Positions 1 through 5,060 of a DNA stretch of 5,060 nt are shown one piece after another; the first letter of the stretch is position 1, and every line of letters begins with the position of its first letter. The stretch spans positions 1-5,060 of the forward strand of contig JBPOIX010000290.1 in the NCBI GenBank assembly GCA_052034175.1, in the 5' to 3' direction. The stretch is from UBA668 sp052034175. GTDB lineage: Bacteria; Actinomycetota; Acidimicrobiia; Acidimicrobiales; Ilumatobacteraceae. Both the position numbers and the translations under genes were made by a program. Below the pieces are notes generated by a model, which was not told where the DNA came from, did not search any database, and was given only the letters and a program-made list of their open reading frames with translations.

Positions 1-210
1 GTCTGCCTGCAGGACCTGCTGGACTCCATCAAGCAGGAGTACCGCGAGCACGAGGACCTGCCGAACACCACCAACCCGGACGACTGGGCGAAGATCAGCG
101 GCAAGAAGGGCGAGCGCATCGTCTTCATCCGCACCCTGGTGAAGGGCCGCGCGGCGGATCGCGAGGGTGGTCGCGCGATCGAGCGCGTGGCGACCGGCCA
201 GTACTTGTAG
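1..210 (+). CDS. arc: Proteasome-associated ATPase ARC/Mpa, C-terminal fragment (5' end outside window)
   Basis: This is the last 69 codons of the AAA+ ATPase that recognises pupylated proteins, unfolds them and feeds them into the 20S proteasome in the cytoplasm (called Mpa in mycobacteria, ARC elsewhere). Reading frame 1 is open from the window edge to TAG at 208-210. It contains the family's C-terminal stretch: EDLPNTTNPDDWAKISGKKG at about residues 18-37 of the fragment, followed by GERIVFIRTLVKG. The protein ends in Gly-Gln-Tyr-Leu, the conserved tail whose penultimate Tyr docks into pockets of the 20S alpha ring. The ATPase Walker motifs, OB domains and N-terminal coiled coil lie upstream, outside the window. 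The next gene is convergent and ends 15 bases downstream; no hairpin terminator is visible in that gap. Identification is by motif recognition and is very secure because dop, pup and prcB follow. Confidence 0.95.
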   Translation, partial: VCLQDLLDSIKQEYREHEDLPNTTNPDDWAKISGKKGERIVFIRTLVKGRAADREGGRAIERVATGQYL

Positions 211-225
211 AGGCGGCGCAGGCGG

Positions 226-1116
226 TCAGGCGCTGTTCGGACGGATGCGCGACGCAGGCTGGTAGTTCACGCCGGCGGTCTCGTCCACGCGGCGTAGCAG
301 CAGTTCGCACGGCGGTTCGAACGCCGCGGCGAACCAGCGCGAACGCTGCTCGCCCAAGAGTTCCCAGGGAAGCGTCGTGAGGCGGTCGGTGTCGTCCTCG
401 ATCCGCTGGCGCAGGGCCACGCCCTCGGCGGCCACCCCGCCGCCCACCGCCAGGCCCTTGCGTTCCAGCGCTGCCCAGCCCGCCGCCAGGTCGTCGGGCG
501 AGGTGCCACGCGAGCGCGCCAACCAGTCCCGTTCGTAGCCCAGCCAGGCGTTGTGAAGGATCGACGCCTCGGGGTGGGTGAGCCCGGCCGCCACCACGAG
601 CGCCCAGTGGGTGTCGCCGCGCCACTCGCGCACGCAGTTCACCGCGTGCCAGCCGGAGAGCAGCGGGTCGGCCGGGCGCGGCACGGCGAGGTGCGCGGCG
701 TAGAACACGCGACCCACCGACGGCAGCCGCTCCACGACCGGCCACAGCAGCGGGCCCAACTCGCACAGAGGTTCCACGATCTCGGGTGCGAACTCACGCA
801 GCCCCTCGGCCACTGCCTCGTCGCGCGCCCGCCAGCAGTCCATGAAGCGGTCGGGTGTCTCCAGCAGACCGAAGGCCCCGCGGATGGCCATCGGCGAGAT
901 GCTGCCGAAGGCGGCGATCACTGCGTCGGGTCCGGCCCCGGCGAGCGGGGCACCGCGGGCGGCCATGTAGCCGAGCGGCCCGGCCAGCTGTGTGGGGAGC
1001 CCGAGCGTCTCGTAGCGGCGCGCGGCGCCGGGGTCCCAGAAGATCCAGCCGATCGTGGTTTGCACCGAGCGGGAGTTGCGGCGGGTGATGTCGAACCACG
1101 GGTCGGCTGCGGGCAC
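226..1116 (-). CDS. SCO6745/SalK-family protein of unknown function
   Basis: A 296-residue protein if started at the GTG at 1116. It resembles the actinobacterial SCO6745 (SalK-like) family, whose biochemical role I do not know; database entries describe a helix-turn-helix-like region. Landmarks, numbered from this start: an N-terminal segment with WIFWDPGAARRYETLGL (about 24-40), a Gly-Tyr-(x)3-Arg-Gly-Ala-Pro motif (49-57), the AFGSISPMAIRGAF helix (69-82), the signature VREWRGDTHWALVVAAGL (162-179), matching the family's REHRGDGH-type motif, and a C-terminal winged-helix-like part (about 205-247) ending in a TDRL-x-PW segment. No signal peptide or membrane segment is seen, so it is probably cytoplasmic. 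The start is uncertain: there is no good Shine-Dalgarno before 1116, and an ATG at 1170 would add 18 residues and overlap the divergent gene by two bases. I chose 1116 because family similarity begins just after it. Convergent with arc, divergent from the ceramidase-like gene. Confidence 0.85.
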   Translation of the reverse strand: MPAADPWFDITRRNSRSVQTTIGWIFWDPGAARRYETLGLPTQLAGPLGYMAARGAPLAGAGPDAVIAAFGSISPMAIRGAFGLLETPDRFMDCWRARDEAVAEGLREFAPEIVEPLCELGPLLWPVVERLPSVGRVFYAAHLAVPRPADPLLSGWHAVNCVREWRGDTHWALVVAAGLTHPEASILHNAWLGYERDWLARSRGTSPDDLAAGWAALERKGLAVGGGVAAEGVALRQRIEDDTDRLTTLPWELLGEQRSRWFAAAFEPPCELLLRRVDETAGVNYQPASRIRPNSA

Positions 1117-1137
1117 GAGCTCAGTCTGGCAGGTGGC

Positions 1138-1143
1138 TAGTGT
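1138..1143 (+). promoter_or_regulatory. Candidate -10 box (TAGTGT) in the divergent intergenic region
   Basis: The 52 bases between the start of the SCO6745-family gene (1116, - strand) and the ceramidase-like gene (1169, + strand) must hold both promoters unless these overlap the coding sequences. TAGTGT fits the actinobacterial -10 pattern TANNNT and would start transcription near 1150, giving a leader of about 19 bases that still includes the ribosome binding site. No convincing -35 box is present 16-18 bases upstream (the bases there read like CACGAGC). No comparable -10 was found for the minus-strand gene. This is a weak short-motif prediction. Confidence 0.3.
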
Positions 1144-1155
1144 CGGGCGCCTGGG

Positions 1156-1163
1156 GGAAGGAG
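1156..1163 (+). promoter_or_regulatory. Strong Shine-Dalgarno site that fixes the start of the ceramidase-like gene
   Basis: GGAAGGAG sits five bases before the ATG at 1169, close to ideal pairing and spacing with the 16S rRNA 3' end. This is the strongest ribosome binding site in the window. It selects ATG 1169 over the upstream in-frame ATG at 1055, which lies inside the opposite-strand gene and would put non-signal sequence in front of the export signal. Confidence 0.8.
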
Positions 1164-1168
1164 TTGCC

Positions 1169-3154
1169 ATGCGCAAGTTCACGGCCGTCGTCGTCCTCGC
1201 CGGCCAGCTGGCCGCGAGCGCGGACGACGCGGACCAGGGGAGCGGTTCCACGATCGCGTCGACCACCGAGTCGACCGAGGTCGCGGACACCACCGGGCCC
1301 GTCGCCACCGACGCGCCCCCGGACACCGCGGTGCCAACGACGGGCCTGCAGGCCGCGGCTGCCAGCCGCAGCCTGCTACCCACGGTGGACGGCGATCGGG
1401 ACTACCTCGCGGCCGCGCCCGGCTGGCTCACCGAAACTGACCCCGCCGATCTCGGTGCGTTCGTGCCCGAGTGGGACCAGGGCCGGGTCGACGTCGGCAA
1501 CGGCGAGGGCGACTCGGCGTGGGTCCACGACGACATCCGCGCCACCGCACTGGTGCTGCGCCAGGGCGACCAGACGGTCGTGATGCTGACCGCCGACCTG
1601 TACATGATCTTCCTCGCCGACCACGACGAGATCGAGCGGCGCATCCGCGAGGTGCTGCCCGCCGAACTGGCCGACGCCAATGTCGTGATCAGCGCCAACC
1701 ACAACCACCATGGCCCGGACAGCGCGTTCAGCGTCAACGACGACTGGTACGACATGGCGGCAGACCAGATGGCGGGCGCAGTCGCCGACGCACTCGACGC
1801 AGGCTTCCGCGACGTCACGCTCGTGGCCGGGGTGGGCGAGCACCGCTTCGGGCAGAGCGACCAGCGCGACCCGCTGATCGTCGACCCGCGGCTGAACGTC
1901 GCTCAGGTGCAGGCCACCGACGGCTCGGCGGTGGCGACGCTCGTGCAGTGGACGAACCACCCGGAGACCACCCTCGGCTGGGAACCCCCTGGCGACTACT
2001 CGGCCGAGTGCGCACAGAAGGGATGGGCGGCGGACGACTGCAGTGCCGAGGGCCGCTACCTCACGGCCGACTATCCAGGCGTGCTGCGCGAGCGCATCCA
2101 GCAGGACGTGGGTGGCGAGGTGTTGTACTTCAACGGCCCGCTCGGCAGCCAGATCGGCCCTGGCCGGGCGGACGTGTGGGAGATCGACGCCGACCACCCG
2201 CTGGGCGACGGCGTCACCCCGCCCGCCGGCGCGCAGCCGGTGGCCGGCGCTGCGGACTTCCGCGAACGAAACCTCGCACGCACTGCAGCCATCGGCAACG
2301 CACTCGCCGACGCGGTGGAGGGCGTGCTGGCGGACGCCGCAACGGTCTCCGTCGACGGCATCGAGTGGGGGCGGGAGGACTACTACACCCGCCTCACGAA
2401 CATCGGCTTCCGCGTCCTGCTGGCCGACGGCGACCTCGGCTGGCAGACGCCGCACGCCTACACGTGCGGCCCCAAGCCGTTCACGGACGACACGTGCGTG
2501 GACGACGAAGGGGCGATGGCGGACGACCCCGTCCTCACGCCGATGATCGAGAGCCAGATCCGCGTCGGCGACGTGCTCAAGACCCGCCTCACCTGGGTGC
2601 GCCTCGGCGACGTCGGCTTCCTGTTCATGCCGGGCGAGCTGCCGCCGGAGCTGGTGCTCGGGCTGCCCGACGACTTCGTCGACAACACCGCCGCCTACTA
2701 CGAGAACCCCGACCTCCACGCCACGGGCGCGGACTACGAGATACCGGGCGCCCTGCTCGACCTCGTGCCCACTACACAGACGTTCACCGTCGGCCTCGGT
2801 GGCGACGAGTTGGGCTACTGGACACCGATCAACGAGGTGCGTCTCAAGTGCCTCGACCTCGTGATCCCCTCCGACACCGGGTACACCTGTCAGCGTCTGT
2901 TCGACGAGGGTGCCCTGGTCGCTCCGGATGCGGTGGGTGGCCCTGTCTGCAGGGAGCTGATGGAGAACCCGCAGTTGCTGACCCAGGAGGATGCGGGCCA
3001 GGCGCAACGGACGGCGCTGCACGCCGTCTGCCGCTACGGCCAGGCCCTCGGTCGGGAGCTCGGCGAGCCGGAGGACCACTACGAGGAGACGAACTCCGCC
3101 GGATGGGACATGGTGGACGACACCTGGGAAGCTGCCACCCGCCTGTTCGGCTGA
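1169..3154 (+). CDS. Exported neutral/alkaline ceramidase-like hydrolase
   Basis: A 661-residue protein related to the neutral/alkaline non-lysosomal ceramidase N-terminal domain family (zinc-dependent amidases acting outside the cytoplasm). Residues 1-16 look like a short export signal (Arg-Lys, then a hydrophobic run ending Leu-Ala-Ala), followed by a Ser/Thr/Asp-rich linker to about 58; the fold begins near 70. Motifs in order: NHNHHGPD (177-184), matching the THTHSGPG zinc/active-site motif; QWTNHPETTLG (260-270), matching the second His ligand; NGPLGSQIGP (322-331) at the usual catalytic-serine loop; MPGELPPEL (487-495), the zinc-binding Glu region; and GGDELGYWTP (544-553), holding the zinc-ligand Tyr. 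Eight cysteines (281, 291, 433, 443, 561, 574, 594, 621) suggest disulfides. The substrate is unknown: the serine loop departs from the GDxSPN form of true ceramidases, and no separate C-terminal ceramidase domain is obvious. It ends 21 bases before dop on the same strand, so co-transcription is possible. Confidence 0.82.
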   Translation: MRKFTAVVVLAGQLAASADDADQGSGSTIASTTESTEVADTTGPVATDAPPDTAVPTTGLQAAAASRSLLPTVDGDRDYLAAAPGWLTETDPADLGAFVPEWDQGRVDVGNGEGDSAWVHDDIRATALVLRQGDQTVVMLTADLYMIFLADHDEIERRIREVLPAELADANVVISANHNHHGPDSAFSVNDDWYDMAADQMAGAVADALDAGFRDVTLVAGVGEHRFGQSDQRDPLIVDPRLNVAQVQATDGSAVATLVQWTNHPETTLGWEPPGDYSAECAQKGWAADDCSAEGRYLTADYPGVLRERIQQDVGGEVLYFNGPLGSQIGPGRADVWEIDADHPLGDGVTPPAGAQPVAGAADFRERNLARTAAIGNALADAVEGVLADAATVSVDGIEWGREDYYTRLTNIGFRVLLADGDLGWQTPHAYTCGPKPFTDDTCVDDEGAMADDPVLTPMIESQIRVGDVLKTRLTWVRLGDVGFLFMPGELPPELVLGLPDDFVDNTAAYYENPDLHATGADYEIPGALLDLVPTTQTFTVGLGGDELGYWTPINEVRLKCLDLVIPSDTGYTCQRLFDEGALVAPDAVGGPVCRELMENPQLLTQEDAGQAQRTALHAVCRYGQALGRELGEPEDHYEETNSAGWDMVDDTWEAATRLFG

Positions 3155-3162
3155 GCGGCCAT

Positions 3163-3168
3163 TAGGGT
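3163..3168 (+). promoter_or_regulatory. TAGGGT element just before dop: -10 box for a leaderless mRNA, or Shine-Dalgarno
   Basis: TAGGGT fits TANNNT and ends seven bases before the GTG at 3176, the spacing expected if transcription begins at or next to that GTG and the mRNA is leaderless, which is common in actinobacteria. The same bases (AGGGTG) could pair with the 16S rRNA tail at about 6-8 bases spacing. Both readings favour GTG 3176 over GTG 3167, which overlaps this element. No clear -35 box is visible. Confidence 0.4.
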
Positions 3169-3175
3169 GCAGACC

Positions 3176-4669
3176 GTGGCGATCCCCAAGGTTTGTGGCA
3201 TCGAGACGGAGTACGGGATCTTCGTTCGAGGCCCGGTGACCGAAGGTGCAGCCAACCCGGTCACCGCGTCATCGCTGTTGATCAACGCCTACCTGCACGC
3301 CCAGCGGCGCATCAACTGGGACTTCATCCACGAGCGGCCGGGGAGCGACGCCCGCGGCTTCGCAGTCGACGACCTCCTCGAGCCCGAGATCGAGACGCAA
3401 CTGGTGAACGCCGTGCTCACCAACGGCGCTCGCTACTACGTGGACCACGCCCACCCGGAGATCAGCACACCCGAGTGCCTCACGGCGCTGGAAGCGTTGG
3501 TCTTCGATCGGGCAGCGGAGGAGATCGTGCGCGCCAGCATGGCCGCGGCCGGAAGGGCGCTTCCGGAGGGTGCGGAGATCCTCTGCCACAAGAACAACTC
3601 GGACGGCAAGGGCAACAGCTACGGCTGCCATGAGAACTATCTGATGGCACGGGAAGTGCCCTTCCCGCGCATCGTGGCCCAGATCACCCCGCACTTCGTG
3701 ACCCGTCAGGTGATCGTCGGCGCCGGCAAGGTCGGCTGCGAGTTCCCGGGGTTGACCGCCAGCGACGTGCCGTTCCAGCTCAGCCAGCGGGCGGACTTCT
3801 TCGAAGAGGAGGTGGGCCTGGAGACCACCCTGAAGCGGCCGATCGTGAACACCCGTGACGAGCCCCACTGTGATGCGGCGAAGTATCGCCGGCTGCACGT
3901 GATCGTCGGCGACGCCAACATGAGCGAGACCGCGACCCTGCTGAAGCTCGGAGCCACCTCCCTCGTGCTGGCGATGATCGAGGACGACGTGCTCGGCGAC
4001 GACCTCACGCTGGCCAACCCGGTGGCCGCCATCCGCCAGGTCAGCCACGACCCGACGCTCCAGCGAACCGTGCTGCTGCGCTCTGGCCGCAGGGCCACCG
4101 CGTTGGAGATCCAGTGGCAGCTGCTCGACCATGCTCGCCGTTACGCCGCCACGAGGGGGCTGGAGGCGGTTGGCGAGGCCGTCGGGCTGCAGGTGCTCGC
4201 CCTCTGGGAAGAGGTGCTCGGCGGCTTGGAGCGAGACCCCGCCTCGGTGGCGCACCAGGTGGACTGGGTAGCCAAGCAGCGGCTCGTGCAGGGCTACGCG
4301 GAGCGTCATGGCGCCCGGCCGGGCGACGCCCGGCTGAAGGCACTGGACCTGCAGTACCACGACATGCGGCCAGGGAAGTGCCTGGCGCAGAAGGTGGGGC
4401 TTGCCACCCTGACCGACGCGGCTGCCGTGAACCGGGCGATGACGCACCCTCCGGAGACCACACGGGCGTACTTCCGCGGTCGCTGCCTGGCGAAGTGGCC
4501 CGACGCCATCATTGCCGCCAACTGGGACAGCATGGTTTTCGACGTCGGGCGCGACCCCTTGCGGCGGGTGCCGATGGCGGAACCGCTGCGCGGCACGGCC
4601 GCATCCGTGGCTAGTTTGATCGACGAGAGCGACACCCCAGGCGAGCTGCTGGCTCGGCTGGGGGCTTGA
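3176..4669 (+). CDS. dop: Dop: Pup deamidase / depupylase
   Basis: A 497-residue member of the glutamine-synthetase-like Dop/PafA family. Using ATP as cofactor, it deamidates the C-terminal Gln of Pup to Glu and cleaves Pup from substrate lysines. Visible hallmarks, numbered from GTG 3176: GIETEYG (8-14) with metal-binding Glu10 and Glu12; DARGF (58-62), in the region of the Dop-specific loop; ARYYVDHAHPE (85-95) with the nucleophilic Asp90; KNNSDGKGNSYGCHENYLM (139-157); FQLSQRADFFEEEVGLETTL (200-219); NTRDEPH (225-231) and RRLHVIVGDAN (238-248); DLQYHDM (391-397); RAYFRG (430-435); NWDSMVFD (449-456). The FQLSQR block, the DARGF segment and the pup neighbour mark it as Dop rather than the ligase PafA. 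Length is normal for Dop. GTG 3167 would add Met-Gln-Thr; 3176 is preferred because the TAGGGT element precedes it at a useful distance. It ends 23 bases before pup. Confidence 0.96.
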   Translation: MAIPKVCGIETEYGIFVRGPVTEGAANPVTASSLLINAYLHAQRRINWDFIHERPGSDARGFAVDDLLEPEIETQLVNAVLTNGARYYVDHAHPEISTPECLTALEALVFDRAAEEIVRASMAAAGRALPEGAEILCHKNNSDGKGNSYGCHENYLMAREVPFPRIVAQITPHFVTRQVIVGAGKVGCEFPGLTASDVPFQLSQRADFFEEEVGLETTLKRPIVNTRDEPHCDAAKYRRLHVIVGDANMSETATLLKLGATSLVLAMIEDDVLGDDLTLANPVAAIRQVSHDPTLQRTVLLRSGRRATALEIQWQLLDHARRYAATRGLEAVGEAVGLQVLALWEEVLGGLERDPASVAHQVDWVAKQRLVQGYAERHGARPGDARLKALDLQYHDMRPGKCLAQKVGLATLTDAAAVNRAMTHPPETTRAYFRGRCLAKWPDAIIAANWDSMVFDVGRDPLRRVPMAEPLRGTAASVASLIDESDTPGELLARLGA

Positions 4670-4681
4670 ACCACCAGGTAC

Positions 4682-4687
4682 GAGAGG
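4682..4687 (+). promoter_or_regulatory. Ribosome binding site of pup
   Basis: GAGAGG lies five bases before ATG 4693. It supports this start over the in-frame TTG at 4666, which would overlap the dop stop codon and add nine residues not found in Pup proteins. The site falls in the short dop-pup gap, in keeping with a shared transcript. Confidence 0.65.
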
Positions 4688-4692
4688 CCCGA

Positions 4693-4887
4693 ATGGCAGA
4701 GCGCACGCAGAAGCAGAAGCCGGCACCGAGCCGCACCGAGGAGGCCGTCGAGGCCGCCCCGGCAGTGGCGGGCAGCGGCGACAAGTTGAAGGCAGAACTC
4801 GACGACCTGCTCGACGAGATCGACGAGGTGCTGGAGACCAACGCCGAGGACTTCGTGAAGTCCTACGTGCAGAAGGGTGGGCAGTAG
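4693..4887 (+). CDS. pup: Prokaryotic ubiquitin-like protein Pup
   Basis: A 64-residue protein, the usual Pup length. It is the protein tag that is linked through its C-terminal residue to substrate lysines and recognised by ARC/Mpa for proteasomal degradation. The N-terminal half is polar and presumably disordered (MAERTQKQK followed by a Pro/Ala/Glu-rich stretch). Residues 30-51 (starting DKLKAELDDLLDEIDEVLE) form the amphipathic segment that becomes helical on binding the ARC coiled coil. The C-terminus FVKSYVQKGGQ is the family signature. It ends in Gln64, so Dop must convert it to Glu before ligation; the ligase gene is not in the window. Lys61 corresponds to the conserved C-terminal lysine of other Pups. 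It is strongly acidic apart from the first ten residues. The prcB start follows four bases after the stop, indicating one operon with probable translational coupling. Confidence 0.97.
   Translation: MAERTQKQKPAPSRTEEAVEAAPAVAGSGDKLKAELDDLLDEIDEVLETNAEDFVKSYVQKGGQ
4873..4881 (+). promoter_or_regulatory. prcB Shine-Dalgarno embedded in the end of pup
   Basis: AAGGGTGGG is the best ribosome binding candidate for ATG 4892, ten bases downstream. It consists of exactly the Lys61-Gly62-Gly63 codons of pup, so ribosomes finishing pup would uncover and deliver to the prcB start. Confidence 0.5.
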
Positions 4888-4891
4888 CTCC

Positions 4892-5060
4892 ATGTCGATG
4901 CCCCTGTTCACCCCGGGCGACGATCCAGGTTCGAGCTTCCCCGAACTGTTGCGTCGCATCGGCCTGGCCCAGCCGGTGGGGGATGTCCCTGCCGGCGAGC
5001 TCTCCGTGCCGCATGCCACCACCTGCAGCGCCCTGCGTTTCGCCGACGGTGTGGTGATGG
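4892..5060 (+). CDS. prcB: 20S proteasome beta subunit PrcB, N-terminal fragment (3' end outside window)
   Basis: The first 56 residues of the catalytic beta subunit of the bacterial 20S proteasome. The reading frame starts at ATG 4892 and is open to the window edge. Residues 1-42 form the propeptide removed on assembly. ELSVPHA-TTCSALRFADGV then matches the beta-subunit processing site and first strand, placing the N-terminal nucleophile at Thr43 (codon 5018-5020), followed by Thr44. The conserved GVVM lies at 53-56; Lys33 and other active-site residues fall outside the window. The propeptide appears shorter than that of Mycobacterium tuberculosis PrcB, as I remember it (about 57 residues). 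A second in-frame ATG at 4898 is possible but is further from the Shine-Dalgarno. The gene starts four bases after the pup stop, and prcA is expected next. Confidence 0.93.
   Translation, partial: MSMPLFTPGDDPGSSFPELLRRIGLAQPVGDVPAGELSVPHATTCSALRFADGVVM

Noticed and set aside
211..225. Possible bidirectional terminator between arc and the convergent gene
   Set aside because: The 15-base gap is GC-rich but has no inverted repeat or T-run that I can support.
1055..1168. Extended N-terminus for the ceramidase-like protein starting at ATG 1055
   Set aside because: The extra 38 residues lie opposite the coding start of the SCO6745-family gene, would bury the export signal, and lack a ribosome binding site comparable to the one before 1169.
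1343..1354. Perfect 12-base palindrome GGCCTGCAGGCC
   Set aside because: It lies inside the linker-coding part of the ceramidase-like gene, where Gly-Leu-Gln-Ala codons in GC-rich DNA easily produce it; it has no second copy or promoter context.
1171..1383. N-terminal extension of the SCO6745-family protein up to ATG 1383
   Set aside because: The extension is the reverse complement of the signal peptide and linker of the ceramidase-like gene, is Ala/Ser/Thr/Val-rich and has no family similarity; homology begins only after about 1116.
1376..3079. Long open frame on the - strand (about 567 codons) opposite the ceramidase-like gene
   Set aside because: It is rich in Val/Arg/His/Ala with no recognisable motif, and it mirrors a gene with clear family motifs. 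Such antisense frames are usual in GC-rich DNA.
1471..3165. Second + strand open frame of about 564 codons overlapping the ceramidase-like gene
   Set aside because: It is an Arg/Gly/Pro-rich shadow in another frame; the frame starting at 1169 has the Shine-Dalgarno, the signal peptide and the family motifs.
4666..4692. TTG start for a longer Pup
   Set aside because: It would overlap the dop stop and add nine residues unlike any Pup; ATG 4693 has a ribosome binding site and gives the standard 64 residues.
3269..5014. Long open frame on the - strand (about 581 codons) opposite dop, pup and prcB
   Set aside because: It runs antisense across three certain genes and their intergenic gaps, has a low-complexity Arg/Pro/Gly/His composition, and lacks any domain signature.

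Overview
The window is GC-rich, densely coded DNA from an actinobacterium. The diagnostic content is the Pup-proteasome system: the C-terminal end of the proteasomal ATPase (ARC/Mpa), a complete Dop, a complete 64-residue Pup ending in Gly-Gly-Gln, and the start of the 20S proteasome beta subunit PrcB. A Gln-ending Pup together with Dop and 20S genes is typical of Actinomycetota. The sequence style reminds me of Acidimicrobiia (Ilumatobacter-like lineages), but that finer placement is an impression and not a demonstrated result.

Layout: (1) 1-210, + strand, 3' end of arc/mpa. (2) 226-1116, - strand, a SCO6745/SalK-family protein of unknown function, convergent with arc and ending 15 bases from it. 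(3) 1117-1168, a 52-base divergent intergenic region with a plausible -10 box and a strong Shine-Dalgarno sequence. (4) 1169-3154, + strand, a large exported protein related to neutral/alkaline ceramidases. (5) 3176-4669, + strand, dop. (6) 4693-4887, + strand, pup. (7) 4892 to the window edge, + strand, prcB (5' part). There is no gene-free stretch over 300 bases, and I see no tRNA, rRNA, insertion sequence, CRISPR array or clear terminator hairpin.

How the genes work together: Dop converts the C-terminal Gln of Pup to Glu. A Pup ligase (PafA, not in this window) can then attach Pup to substrate lysines, and Dop can also remove it. ARC/Mpa recognises Pup and threads substrates into the PrcA/PrcB core. 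The usual compact order arc-dop-pup-prcB-prcA is interrupted here by two genes with no known link to pupylation: the SCO6745-family gene on the opposite strand and the ceramidase-like gene. The latter lies only 21 bases upstream of dop in the same direction, so it may head the transcription unit for dop-pup-prcB.

The points most worth a second look are the interrupted locus, the ceramidase-like protein (zinc-site motifs kept, usual catalytic-serine loop altered, lipobox Cys replaced by Ser, eight cysteines in closely spaced groups), the TAGGGT element at the dop start, and the double use of the Lys-Gly-Gly codons of pup as the prcB ribosome binding site. I did not find evidence for a wholly new system.
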